Assembly: GCF_002007105.1 (NCBI RefSeq)
Contig: NZ_MVBC01000010.1
Coordinates: forward strand, 124,001-188,000
Direction: 5' to 3'
DNA length: 64,000 nt
Origin: Hymenobacter sp. CRA2
Lineage (GTDB): Bacteria > Bacteroidota > Bacteroidia > Cytophagales > Hymenobacteraceae
Position numbers and translations under genes: made by a program. Shown piece after piece: positions 32,330-41,117 of this stretch; within the stretch, counting starts at the first letter, position 1; each line of letters begins with the position of its first letter. The notes beneath the pieces were generated by a model. It was not told the origin of the DNA. It searched no databases and worked only from the letters and a program-made list of their open reading frames with translations.

Positions 32330-34123
32330 CTAGCCCTGCACGCGGTCCAGCAAACGGTGCGTGCGCTCGGGCAGTTCGCTGGCATCGAGCACGATGAAGC
32401 CGTCCAGCGAATTGCAAAAGGCCGGGTCCAGGTTAAAGCCGATGAAGCGCGCGTTCAGGCGCACGTACTGGCGCAGCAGCGTAGGAATGCCCAGCCCGCG
32501 CGGCTCGATGCTGGCCACCAACCGGTTGAGCGCTTCCAGGCTGTCGACGCCGGTTTGCAGCACACCCGGTTGCTCGTGGGCATCCAGGGGGCGGTAACGG
32601 TAGCGCTTGCGCGGGCGCACGTGCGCGGCCAGCTCGTGGTCGAAGCAGTGGCGGGTGACGTACTCCAGCATGGCCGCCTTGGAGGCGGGCGCGAAGCGGT
32701 TGCTGATGCTCACCGGCCCGATGAGGTAACGGTATTCGGGGTGGGCACCCAGGTAAGTGGCAATGCCTTTCCAGAGCAGGGCCAGCGGCAGTGGTTGGCG
32801 CTGGTACTCCTCGCGCACGAAAGCCCGGCCCAGCTCCAGCGACTGGCGCAGCAAGGGCTTCAGCTCGCGCCCTAGCCGAAACAACGAATGCAGGTAGAAG
32901 CCCCGGCGCCCGTGCTGGCGCAGAATGGTGCTTCCGGGCCCGATGCGGTACGCGGCCACGAGGCGGCGCGCGGCGCGGTCGTAGAGAAACAGGTGGCGGT
33001 AAAAGTCGTCGTACGCGTCGAGGTCGGTGGGCTGCAGGGTGCCCTCCCCTTCCCGGCGGAACGTCAGCTCGCGCAGGCGGCCGATTTCGCGCAGCACGTG
33101 GGGAATTTCCTTTTTCCGGGCCACGTACACTTCCCACTGCCGACTTTGCACCAGCCGCCGCGAGGGACGCAGCGCCGCCAGATCGGCCTCAATCAGCTCC
33201 ACCCTGGTTTCGGCAATGACCGGGCGCGGCTCCACGGGGGCGTGCACTAGCGGCAGCAACGGGGTGTCGGCCGGAGCCGGGGCCAGGGCGTGTACGCGGG
33301 CCCGCAGGTAAGGCATCTGGGCCGTGGGCGCGAGGCTGTGCAACTCATCGGGTACCACGGCGGCCCCGATGCGCACCTGCACCGTCTGGCCGCGCTTGTT
33401 GAGCAGCTCGGCGGGCAGGCGAGCCGTGCGCAGCAGCGGGTGCACCAGCCCCAACCAGTTGAAGGATTGGCTGTTCTGCCCGCTCACCCACACCGGCAGC
33501 ACCGGCAGCCGCGCCGCCTGAATCAGGCGGCCCGCCGTGGGGTGCCACGCCGATTCTTCCACGGCCCGAAACGGACCGGGGCGGTGGGCAACTTCGCCAG
33601 CCGGGAAGAGCAGCAGCGGTACGTCGTTGTGCAGAAACTGCAGCAGGCGGCGCAGGCCGGGCACGTTGCGCGGGGCATGGCCTGCATCAGGCTGCACCAG
33701 CACGAACTGCTGGTGCAGCTGCGGCAGCAGCGGGGCCAACAGCTCGTTGGCCATGGCGCGCAGCTCGGGGCGCGCCTGCCCCAGCACGTGCAGCAGCACC
33801 AGCCCGTCGAGCATGCCACTGGGGTGATTGGCCACGGCAATGAAGGCGCCGGTGGCGGGCACGCGGCGCAGCTCGGCGGCGTCGTACTCCACCGTTATCT
33901 GCAGCAGGCGCAGAATCTCGGCTACGAATTCCAGTCCGGTTAACTCAGCCGCCTGCTCGTAGAGTCGCTGCAGCTCGCGCAGGCGCGTGAAGCGCTGCAG
34001 CACGGGCCGCAGCGCCGCCCGGGAGCGGGGACCAAAGCCGGAGGGCAAAGGAAGGTTGGCGGAAAGCATATCGAGCAGGGCGAGGGGGCCAGGAGTAGTG
34101 GCCAGGGGCAGTTGTTCAAACAT
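32330..34123 (-). CDS. OlsF-like fusion of PlsC-type and GNAT-type acyltransferases
   Basis: A 597-residue protein, start MFEQLPLATTPGPL at 34123 (a TTG three codons earlier is possible). Residues 60-290 are a PlsC-like lysophospholipid acyltransferase with ANHPSGMLDG (His-x5-Asp form) and LLLFPAGEV. Residues 320-560 are a GNAT/autoinducer-synthase-like acyltransferase (LRELTFRREGEGT, YDRAARRLVAAYRIGPG, GRAFVREEYQRQPLPLALLWKGI). This order matches OlsF, which makes ornithine-type aminolipids by N- and then O-acylation, known from Serratia and Flavobacterium. The amino acid head group here is unknown. It is probably membrane-associated through amphipathic parts; monocistronic. Confidence 0.85.
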   Translation of the reverse strand: MFEQLPLATTPGPLALLDMLSANLPLPSGFGPRSRAALRPVLQRFTRLRELQRLYEQAAELTGLEFVAEILRLLQITVEYDAAELRRVPATGAFIAVANHPSGMLDGLVLLHVLGQARPELRAMANELLAPLLPQLHQQFVLVQPDAGHAPRNVPGLRRLLQFLHNDVPLLLFPAGEVAHRPGPFRAVEESAWHPTAGRLIQAARLPVLPVWVSGQNSQSFNWLGLVHPLLRTARLPAELLNKRGQTVQVRIGAAVVPDELHSLAPTAQMPYLRARVHALAPAPADTPLLPLVHAPVEPRPVIAETRVELIEADLAALRPSRRLVQSRQWEVYVARKKEIPHVLREIGRLRELTFRREGEGTLQPTDLDAYDDFYRHLFLYDRAARRLVAAYRIGPGSTILRQHGRRGFYLHSLFRLGRELKPLLRQSLELGRAFVREEYQRQPLPLALLWKGIATYLGAHPEYRYLIGPVSISNRFAPASKAAMLEYVTRHCFDHELAAHVRPRKRYRYRPLDAHEQPGVLQTGVDSLEALNRLVASIEPRGLGIPTLLRQYVRLNARFIGFNLDPAFCNSLDGFIVLDASELPERTHRLLDRVQG

Positions 34124-34539
34124 CGTCAGCAAACATTAGTCGGGCGTTATGACCCGATTATCATATTGTTATCTGCTGCCAAGTACCTTCTACCGCCGGG
34201 CTTGGGCAAACCAAAACGGCCGCCCATCTGACTTTACAAACTGCCTGTTCGAGGGGTACCAAAACAAAAAACCGCGCCCGGGCGCGGTTCTTCGATTTTC
34301 CCCACTCAAAGGGCGGCGTTACTCACTCACCGAGGCAAAGCTACGGCGCAAAATCAGGCCCTACGTCTCCCAAACGCAGAATGTAACACATTCATAATCT
34401 TGCCCAAACCGCCGTCGCATTCCCGCACTACGAAAACTGGCACGGTTTTGTAAAGTAGCCTAATCACGATGCGCCAACGGACGCGTGAGTAGCTGCATCG
34501 TCCCTCTCTTTCTTCTGAACATTCAACCTCCCCGTGGTC
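34124..34539. other. Divergent intergenic stretch with orphan hairpin
   Basis: The stretch lies between divergent genes and should hold both promoters. AACCGCGCCC/GGGCGCGGTT (34270-34289) is a perfect 20-base palindrome preceded by A5 and looks like a terminator with no gene in front of it; it may be an attenuator or a leftover. The short frames here are not convincing as genes. Confidence 0.5.
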
Positions 34540-35298
34540 ATGCTTACGAACCGCGCCAGCCGCCTTATTGCCTTTTCCGCCGCCCTGCTGCTGGGTACCG
34601 CTGCTACTGCCCAAGCCCAAACCAGCGCCTATTCGCGCACTTACGTCAAGGCCCCGCATACCGCCACGAGCACCGCGGCCAATAAAACCGACGGGGTGCG
34701 CTTCGGCATCCGTGCTGGCCTGAACGTGGCCGACTGGTCGGGCGACGCGGTAAAAGGCGTCGAGAACCTGCTCAACCTCACCGGCGAATCCCTGACTCAC
34801 CAGCAGCGCCCCGGCTTCCACGCCGGTGCCTACGTGAGCCTGCCGCTGGGCCCGCGCTTCACCGTGGAGCCGGGTGTGCAGTACTCCGAAAAAGGCGTGG
34901 TGGTAAGCGGCAAGCTGCCCATCGAGCAGCTCGACTTCCTCAGCGCCAAAGCCACCGCCACGGCCCGCATGGGCTACATCGACGTGCCGGTGCTGCTGAA
35001 GGGCTACCTCACGCCGGGCCTGTACCTGTACGCCGGCCCGCAGCTCTCTTACCTGGCCACGGGCAAAGCCCGCCTGGAAGCCGGCGCCCTGGGCTTCGAT
35101 GTGTACAAGCATGATTTCGACGTGCGCCAGTACTTCCGCGAGCTGGACTTCAGCGTGAGCGGTGGTGCCGGCTACCAGTTCGGCAACGGCCTGGGCCTGA
35201 GCGCCGGCTACGACTACGGCCTCTCGTCGCTGGACAAAAACAACCGCTTCGACGCCCAAAACCGCGTCATCAAGGCGTCGGTGAACTACACCTTCTAA
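34540..35298 (+). CDS. Outer-membrane beta-barrel (PorT/OMP_b-brl_2-like)
   Basis: A 252-residue protein. The ATG at 34540 gives a signal peptide (MLTNRASRLIAFSAALLLGTAATAQAQ); a GTG two codons upstream is possible. The rest alternates amphipathic strands: VRFGIRAGLNVADWSG, FHAGAYVSLPLGPRFTVEPG, IDVPVLLKGYL, LYAGPQLSYLA, and a C-terminal strand ending SVNYTF, whose final Phe is typical of BAM-inserted barrels. It is the porin-family type common in Bacteroidota, of unknown cargo. It shares its pattern with the protein at 49198-49881. Confidence 0.85.
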   Translation: MLTNRASRLIAFSAALLLGTAATAQAQTSAYSRTYVKAPHTATSTAANKTDGVRFGIRAGLNVADWSGDAVKGVENLLNLTGESLTHQQRPGFHAGAYVSLPLGPRFTVEPGVQYSEKGVVVSGKLPIEQLDFLSAKATATARMGYIDVPVLLKGYLTPGLYLYAGPQLSYLATGKARLEAGALGFDVYKHDFDVRQYFRELDFSVSGGAGYQFGNGLGLSAGYDYGLSSLDKNNRFDAQNRVIKASVNYTF

Positions 35299-35364
35299 CG
35301 GAGGTACGCGAATTCCACCACTTGCTCGTTTAAGCGCCCACACTCGCTCACATAAACGCCAATG

Positions 35365-35397
35365 AAAAGGGTGCCCACGCTGTGGGCACCCTTTTTC
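35365..35397. terminator. Terminator hairpin
   Basis: AAAAGGGTGCCCAC...GTGGGCACCCTTTTT lies between the beta-barrel (+) and the nuclease (-), which converge. Confidence 0.85.
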
Positions 35398-35419
35398 GTG
35401 TAGCAGAAGTGGTTCCGGC

Positions 35420-36301
35420 TCAGCTCGTCGGACCGCTGTCCACGCGTGACTCGATGGTGGCCTGCACCGTCGAGGACACGGCCGAGAGGATGTTGTAGCC
35501 CGTGGCCGACTCGATGGCGTCGACGGTGGTGCGGTAGGAGCCCCAGCTGGTGCTGATGGAGTTGGTGTTGGGCATGTTCACGGCAATGACGCGGGTGCTG
35601 CTGGTCACGCGGCTGGCGTCGGAGGAGCCCTGCGGCAGCACCACGATAACCTTCCAGCAGTTGGAGGGCACCGTGATGCGGCCCGCGTCGATGGTCGTCA
35701 CGTAGCCGTTGGAGCCGGTACCGCCGCGGCCGTACGAGCCGGCAATGATGTACAGCTCGCTGCCCTGGTTGACGAGGGTGCGGCAGTAATTTTCGAGGTT
35801 GGCCCAGGTTTGCTGGTTGTTGTTGGGCGCCTGCGGCATCATGTTCGTCATCAGGAACGTGGCCGAGTTATCGGCTACCGAGCCGGTACGGTCGGCCGAG
35901 GGGCAGTTGTGGCCGCGGTCGAAGCCGGAGCCGGAGTAGCTGGTGGAGCCTACCCGGTACCAGCCTGAGGGCAGCGTGGCGTCGGCGGCGAAGTTGTCCT
36001 GCCGCGCCGTGGAGCCCAGCCACGCCGAGCTCAGGTGCCACGATACCCAGTTGGGCTTGCCCTGGTCGCGGTTGTACGAGAGCGTGTACTGGGTTTTGGT
36101 CAGCAGGTAATTCGAGGGGTACGACGTGCTGGCCACGGCCCCGCTGGGGTTGCCCATGGCCAGGTTGGCGTCGCGCGTGGCGTCGGCGCTCTGGCTGACG
36201 ACCTGCAGGTCGTCCGGCTTGATGTCGTCCTGCTTGGCGCAGGATACGATGAAGCTGCCGAGCACCAGCAAGGTGCCCATCCGGAGGAGGGTTGCTTTCA
36301 T
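35420..36301 (-). CDS. DNA/RNA non-specific endonuclease, lipoprotein
   Basis: A 293-residue nuclease of the NucA/NUC1 (beta-beta-alpha metal) family. The start MKATLLRMGTLLVLGSFIVSC at 36301 yields a lipoprotein signal with Cys21. The active site reads DRGHNCPSADR (catalytic His), then TNMMPQAPNNNQQTWANLE, where the metal-binding Asn and the conserved W..LE appear. SELYIIAGSYG and VPSNCWKVIVVL are typical later motifs. It probably degrades environmental nucleic acids or phage DNA at the cell surface. It is monocistronic with a divergent neighbour. Confidence 0.92.
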   Translation of the reverse strand: MKATLLRMGTLLVLGSFIVSCAKQDDIKPDDLQVVSQSADATRDANLAMGNPSGAVASTSYPSNYLLTKTQYTLSYNRDQGKPNWVSWHLSSAWLGSTARQDNFAADATLPSGWYRVGSTSYSGSGFDRGHNCPSADRTGSVADNSATFLMTNMMPQAPNNNQQTWANLENYCRTLVNQGSELYIIAGSYGRGGTGSNGYVTTIDAGRITVPSNCWKVIVVLPQGSSDASRVTSSTRVIAVNMPNTNSISTSWGSYRTTVDAIESATGYNILSAVSSTVQATIESRVDSGPTS

Positions 36302-36827
36302 GAAGCAGGTAGGTGTTTTGGTGGGGAATGGGAAGCAAAATTGGCAACCGCACATTGCGCGGATATTACTCGCGTGTTATGGTCTTGTTACCACGGAGTT
36401 AATAAAAACACTTTCTACGAAATATCCAATAAACATTAATTAAACTAAATATATGGCAGATTGGCTTTTTATTCGAGGCCAATCAATTATCCTTGGGAAA
36501 AGGCAAACGCGTGGTGCGCTAGTCAAAAACACCCGCGGCTGTATTACGCTGTGTATCCACCTTCATATCCGCCCCGCATGAGCTGAAGTATACCTTTTGC
36601 ACTACCCGCCCCGGCGCTGCTTTTCTATTCCCGGCGCCCGATTGCTCTGCCTTCTTACTCTTGCGCCGGCAGCCCGGTGTCCCGCGACGTTGCGGCCTAT
36701 TACCCCGATTTGTTCAGCACTCCGGCCCTGCGCGTGGCAGCTTGCCCGCGGCTGGGTTTATAGCCAGGAGTATTGCTGCGGGGCTGCTTACCCAGTTTGT
36801 GTCTCACCATCCTTTTTCCACCTGCCT
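36302..36827. other. Divergent intergenic stretch with candidate promoter
   Basis: This stretch is AT-rich near 36400-36500. TACCTTTTGC at 36591-36600 resembles the Bacteroidota -7 element for the T9SS cargo gene, leaving a leader of about 220 bases. An open frame extends upstream from 36828 to 36597 but its codons look random. Confidence 0.45.
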
Positions 36828-38549
36828 ATGAAACGTTGGCTACCCTTTTTGTTTTTCTGCCTGGCCTGGGGGCTCGGTCTTGAGCAGGCCCGCGCCTCGC
36901 ACGCCCTCGGCGGCGAACTAACCTACGAGTACATCGGAACGGCCGCTCAGCCCAACCGCTACCGCATCACCTGCCGCTACTTCCGCGACTGTTCGGGCAT
37001 TGCCGCCGAGACGGACCTGCTGCTAACGTGCCGCGTAGGCTCGCCCACTACCTCCTGCACCAACAACGACTCGCGCAACTTTACCACGACGCTGACGCGC
37101 GGCCAGCTTATTTCCGGGTCGCCGTACTGCAGCTCGGTGGCCGGGGCCAACCAGTGCGACAACAACAGCCTCTACCCCAACTACGAAACGGCCCGCTACA
37201 CCGCCGAAGTGACGCTGCCAGGCGCCCCGGAGTGGACGCTGAGCGTGGAAATCAATGCGCGCCCGGTTCTGGAGAATCTTACCAGCCAAAACACCCTGCG
37301 CTTCGAGGCGACCATCAACAACCAGCTCACCCTGGCCAACGGTCAGAACCAACTGGTGACGAACACCTCGCCGCAGTACCAAAACCAGGACGTGCCGGTG
37401 CCGTTCGTGTGCTTTAATCAGCAGAATACGCTCACATTCTCCGCCTTCGAGCCCGACGGCGACTCGTTGGTGTACTCGCTGGAGCGCCCCCTGGAAGGCT
37501 GCAACACTTTTTCGGCCTACGCGCCTACGCAGTACACCGGCCCGATCATCAATTCGCCGGCCTGCGTGACGCAGCTGCCTTCCCCGCTGCCGGCGTATTC
37601 GGCCATTTACCCCATCCAGTCGTTCAACATCACGGGCACGTGCCCGGTGATGCAGGGCACCCCGTATTTCGCCTTCAACCCGCGCCTGGGCAGCATGACG
37701 TTTACCCCGGGCTTCTTCTCCAGCGGCACGGCTTCCAACCAGGGCCGCAACAAGTACGTCATCGTGGGCAAGGTGACGGAGTACCGCAAAATCGGCGGCC
37801 GCTACTACAAAGTGGGCTCGGTGCGCCGCGACATGCTCGTCATCGTGGTGGACTGCGCCGGCAACCAGGTACCGGCCAATCCTGTGAGCCAGCCGGTAGT
37901 GCAAGGCAGCGGCACGGTAGCGGTGTCGAGTGACTCCATTCTGGTGTCGACGCCGGTGGGGCAGATGACCGAAGTAGACCTGCGCTTCTCCGACCCCAAC
38001 GGCACGGACCTGCTGAGCGTGACCTACGTGGAGCCCACCGATGCGGACTACCCGAACATGTACATCAACCTGCTGAACCCGGCCCGCCCCGTGACGCTGC
38101 AGGGCAACGGCACTACCTCGCCAGTACTGAAAATCCGCCTGCGCCCCGACCCCTCGCTGCTGGGCCGCAAATACCGCATTCCGGTGCGGGTGGAAGACAA
38201 TGCCTGCCCCATCAAAGGCGTGCAATACCGCATTCTGGTGCTCAGCGCCACCCGCACAGGCCAGACCACGGCCGTTGCTGCGGGTAAAGGCCGCACCGTG
38301 CTCAGCGGCTACCCCAACCCGTTCACCGACCGCGTGACCTTCAGCCTGCCGCGGCAGAGCGCCGCGGCCAATACCGTGCTGGTGCTCGATCAGCTGGGCC
38401 GCGTGGTCGACCGCCTGCCGGTAGCCGCCGGCGCCTCGCCCGACGCTACGCTCACCTGGGCTCCGGCGGCCTCGGTGCCGGCCGGGGTGTACTCCGTGCG
38501 CTTCGCCGACGGGCGGCACACCGTACGTCTGGTGCGCACCGCGCATTAA
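36828..38549 (+). CDS. Surface protein with T9SS sorting domain
   Basis: A 573-residue secreted protein. MKRWLPFLFFCLAWGLGLEQARA is a signal peptide, followed directly by SHALGGELTYEYIG, a starting motif common in large surface proteins of Cytophagales. There are repeated Cys pairs (ITCRYFRDCSG, TCRVGSPTTSCTNND), EPDGDSLVYSLERPL (cadherin/Ig-like) and LRFSDPNGTDLLSVTYV, suggesting Ig-like folds. A type A sorting domain ends it (LSGYPNPFTDRVTFSLP to HTVRLVRTAH). It should be exported by type IX secretion; the function is unknown, perhaps adhesion or gliding-related. Confidence 0.82.
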   Translation: MKRWLPFLFFCLAWGLGLEQARASHALGGELTYEYIGTAAQPNRYRITCRYFRDCSGIAAETDLLLTCRVGSPTTSCTNNDSRNFTTTLTRGQLISGSPYCSSVAGANQCDNNSLYPNYETARYTAEVTLPGAPEWTLSVEINARPVLENLTSQNTLRFEATINNQLTLANGQNQLVTNTSPQYQNQDVPVPFVCFNQQNTLTFSAFEPDGDSLVYSLERPLEGCNTFSAYAPTQYTGPIINSPACVTQLPSPLPAYSAIYPIQSFNITGTCPVMQGTPYFAFNPRLGSMTFTPGFFSSGTASNQGRNKYVIVGKVTEYRKIGGRYYKVGSVRRDMLVIVVDCAGNQVPANPVSQPVVQGSGTVAVSSDSILVSTPVGQMTEVDLRFSDPNGTDLLSVTYVEPTDADYPNMYINLLNPARPVTLQGNGTTSPVLKIRLRPDPSLLGRKYRIPVRVEDNACPIKGVQYRILVLSATRTGQTTAVAAGKGRTVLSGYPNPFTDRVTFSLPRQSAAANTVLVLDQLGRVVDRLPVAAGASPDATLTWAPAASVPAGVYSVRFADGRHTVRLVRTAH

Positions 38550-38570
38550 CCGTTCTTTTCTCTATACGCA

Positions 38571-38606
38571 ACGCGGCCCCGGCTACTTCGGTAACCGGGG
38601 CCGCGT
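38571..38606. terminator. Bidirectional terminator
   Basis: The stem ACGCGGCCCCGG / CCGGGGCCGCGT lies between two convergent T9SS cargo genes. Confidence 0.85.
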
Positions 38607-38637
38607 TGGCGTTTGGCGGGTGCTGGTCGGCGCAAGC

Positions 38638-40797
38638 TTAGCGCACTACGCTCAGGCGCTGGCTGGCCACGCGCTGGCCCCGGCTGTCGTAGGCCACCAC
38701 CTGGTAGAGGCCGGCCGCCAGGCCGCTCAGCACCAGCTCCCCGGCACTGATATCCTGCCGCCGTACCAGCTGGCCGCGGTCGGTGAACACGCGCACGGTG
38801 ACGGCCTCAGCCCCACCGGTCAGGTACACGGTGGTGGCGTCGGTGGCGGGGTTGGGGTACAGGGCCAGCTGCGCGGTGGCTTTGGGCTGCCAGCGCACGG
38901 CCTGCACGGCCGAGAAAGTGGTGGTGCCGTCCAGGTCTACCTGGCGCAGGCGGTAGTACCACGTGCCGGCCGGCTGACGCAGCAGTTCGGCGTCGTGGGC
39001 GGTGTAACGGCGGGTGTTGGTGCTGTTGCCGGCGGCTTGCACGCGGGCTACGGCTACGTACTGCGCATCAGCGGCCGGAGCCCGCTCCACCACAAAGTGG
39101 CTGCTGTTCTTTTCCTGCGCCGTTTCCCAGTTCAGCTCCGCCCCGCTGGCGGTAGCCTTGGCCGTGAACACGCGCAGCTCCACGGGCAGCGGCGTCGGGG
39201 CTACGATGTTGGTCGGGAAGCTCTGCACCGGGTCGTCGGCGAAGGCGTAGTAAATCTGGGCGTCGCTGAACAGGCCGAGGGTGTTGTTGACTTCTACCTC
39301 CACCCACTCAAAGTCCTGCGTGGTCATGAAGCCGATTTCCTGGCGCCCGCCGCCCAGCAGTCCGGTGCTCAGCAGGCTGCTGCCGCTGGCGCTTTCGAGC
39401 ACGGTGGTGCCATCGGCGCCGTAAGTGCGGATGGTCACGTTGGAGAGCAGGCTCAGGTCGAGCAGGCCGTTGTTGATGCTCATGGCCACCCCGGCGCGGT
39501 TGCCGGCGTTGGCGTCGCCGTTCAGGCGCATCCGCAGGCGGCGCGTTCCGCCTATCAGCGGGAAGTTCATCTGCGCGTAATCCGTCGAGTTTAGGTTGTT
39601 GTCGGCGGCTCGGCTGGGGTTGCTCACGCAGGCGGAGGTGGTGCACGTGCCGGTTACCACGTAGTTGCCGCTGGTCTGGTTGCTGCCAAAGTTGGAGAGT
39701 ACCGGCGTCTGGTCGCGGAAAGCGCGCGGCTCGATGCCGAAGCCGTAGTACACGTTCAAATCGTCGAGCAGGCCCAGCACGCCGGTGCGCTCCAGCTCCA
39801 CGTGGTCGAAGGGCATGGAGGTGGCGAAGCTCACCTGGTAGCGGCCGTCAGCGAGCAGGTTCAGCTGCAGCAGGTTGCCGGCCGCGCCCACTTCCTGCAG
39901 CACGCCGTCTTTGTAGGTCTTGATTTTGAGGGTATTGAGCACGCTGGCATCGAGCACCGAGCCGCTGCCGATGACGAAGCCGGCCTGGTAGCCCGCCGGC
40001 GCCGCGTTTTCCAGCCGCACCTCCAGGTTGGTGGTGCAGCCCACGCCCGTCACGTGCGAAGTAGCGTAGTCCGTCAGGTCAGACGTCACGGCGTTCAGCG
40101 GATTGGCCACGCCCGAGTTCAGGCACAGCAGGCCGCCGCTGGCCGTGGCGGTGTAGTCGCTGGCCGTGGCCGTGCCTAGCCGCGAGAGGTAGCCCGTGGC
40201 GGTAGTTACCACGTTGGCCGGCACGGCGTAGGCGTAGTACACGTCGAGCGTGTTGAGCAGGTTGGCCACGTTCGTCATTTCCACCTCCACCTGATCCAGG
40301 CCGCGGGTAGCAATAAAATCAATGCGCGTGCGGCCATCTATGGCCGTGGCCGTAACGCCGGCGGCGTTGCCCAGCTTGGTTTCCTGCAGCACGCCGCCCG
40401 CGTAGGTGCGCAGCACAATGGCCCCGAGGGCGGCGGCGTTCAGGGTACTGCCGCTGCCCACCACCACACCTACCCGGTAGGTGGCCGGGGCGGTGCCCGT
40501 CAGGGTCAGGCGCAGCGCGGCCCGGTTGCCGACGCCCAGCGTGTTTTGCACCGTCGCATAGTTGGTGAGCACGTTGTCGGCGGCCCGCTCGGGGGTGGCC
40601 ACCCCGCAGCCTACGCACAGCAGCCCGTTTACCTTTACGCTGTAGTGGTCAGGGTTCGACGGTGTCGCAAATTTGGAATAATAAGGCTCGGTGTAGGTCT
40701 GAGCCGCTACTGGCGCGCTTGCCGCCAGTAAGCCCAGCCAAACGCCCGCAAACGCGCTGCGGAGGCTGGTAGAAGACAGTGAGACAAGATGTTTCAT
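38638..40797 (-). CDS. Three-repeat surface protein with T9SS sorting domain
   Basis: A 719-residue secreted protein, start MKHLVSLSSTSLRSAF at 40797 with a signal peptide ending near PVAAQ. It carries three tandem domains of about 170 residues; each opens with a Cys-containing turn and an A-x-(D)-N/D...YA motif (GLLCVGCGV..AADNVLTNYA; GLLCLNSGV..; TTSACVSNPSRAADNNLN), then a strand pair (LRTYAGGVLQE, IKTYKDGVLQE, IRTYGADG) and ends with LDVYYAY, LNVYYGF or IYYAF. I do not know this domain. A type A sorting domain follows (LALYPNPATDATTVYL to RVASQRLSVVR). Confidence 0.8.
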   Translation of the reverse strand: MKHLVSLSSTSLRSAFAGVWLGLLAASAPVAAQTYTEPYYSKFATPSNPDHYSVKVNGLLCVGCGVATPERAADNVLTNYATVQNTLGVGNRAALRLTLTGTAPATYRVGVVVGSGSTLNAAALGAIVLRTYAGGVLQETKLGNAAGVTATAIDGRTRIDFIATRGLDQVEVEMTNVANLLNTLDVYYAYAVPANVVTTATGYLSRLGTATASDYTATASGGLLCLNSGVANPLNAVTSDLTDYATSHVTGVGCTTNLEVRLENAAPAGYQAGFVIGSGSVLDASVLNTLKIKTYKDGVLQEVGAAGNLLQLNLLADGRYQVSFATSMPFDHVELERTGVLGLLDDLNVYYGFGIEPRAFRDQTPVLSNFGSNQTSGNYVVTGTCTTSACVSNPSRAADNNLNSTDYAQMNFPLIGGTRRLRMRLNGDANAGNRAGVAMSINNGLLDLSLLSNVTIRTYGADGTTVLESASGSSLLSTGLLGGGRQEIGFMTTQDFEWVEVEVNNTLGLFSDAQIYYAFADDPVQSFPTNIVAPTPLPVELRVFTAKATASGAELNWETAQEKNSSHFVVERAPAADAQYVAVARVQAAGNSTNTRRYTAHDAELLRQPAGTWYYRLRQVDLDGTTTFSAVQAVRWQPKATAQLALYPNPATDATTVYLTGGAEAVTVRVFTDRGQLVRRQDISAGELVLSGLAAGLYQVVAYDSRGQRVASQRLSVVR

Positions 40798-41117
40798 AAT
40801 TGCACAGGTGGTGAGTATCGGCCGTTGCTGACCGACGCGCTCTGTCGATGCAATTCTGTCGCCGACCGGCCGTGCCACGTATTTTAATTCTGTGCATCAA
40901 TCACTTATAAATATTATTATCTGTTTATATTTTCTAGGCACAGGAAAACCCATCCCAATTTGGGAAAAGTTGTCTTGCCGGAGTTATTGCCCTATACTAG
41001 CAGCACGCGCCTTCTGTACCTATTGCATTGGTTGAAGACAAACTCACCTGGAATCCCTGATTCCTTGCCCGCGGCGTGGTTGTTGACCTGCGCTGTCGGT
41101 AGTTTTTTCCCGCCTCA
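40798..41117. other. Divergent promoter stretch
   Basis: This AT-rich DNA lies between the three-repeat protein (-) and the response regulator (+). CCCAATTTGGG at 40954-40964 is a small palindrome. I see no gene. Confidence 0.4.

Noticed and set aside
36597-36827. Upstream extension of the T9SS cargo gene by 77 codons
   Set aside because: The signal peptide starts at 36828; the extension is Cys/Pro/Arg-rich and likely leader RNA.
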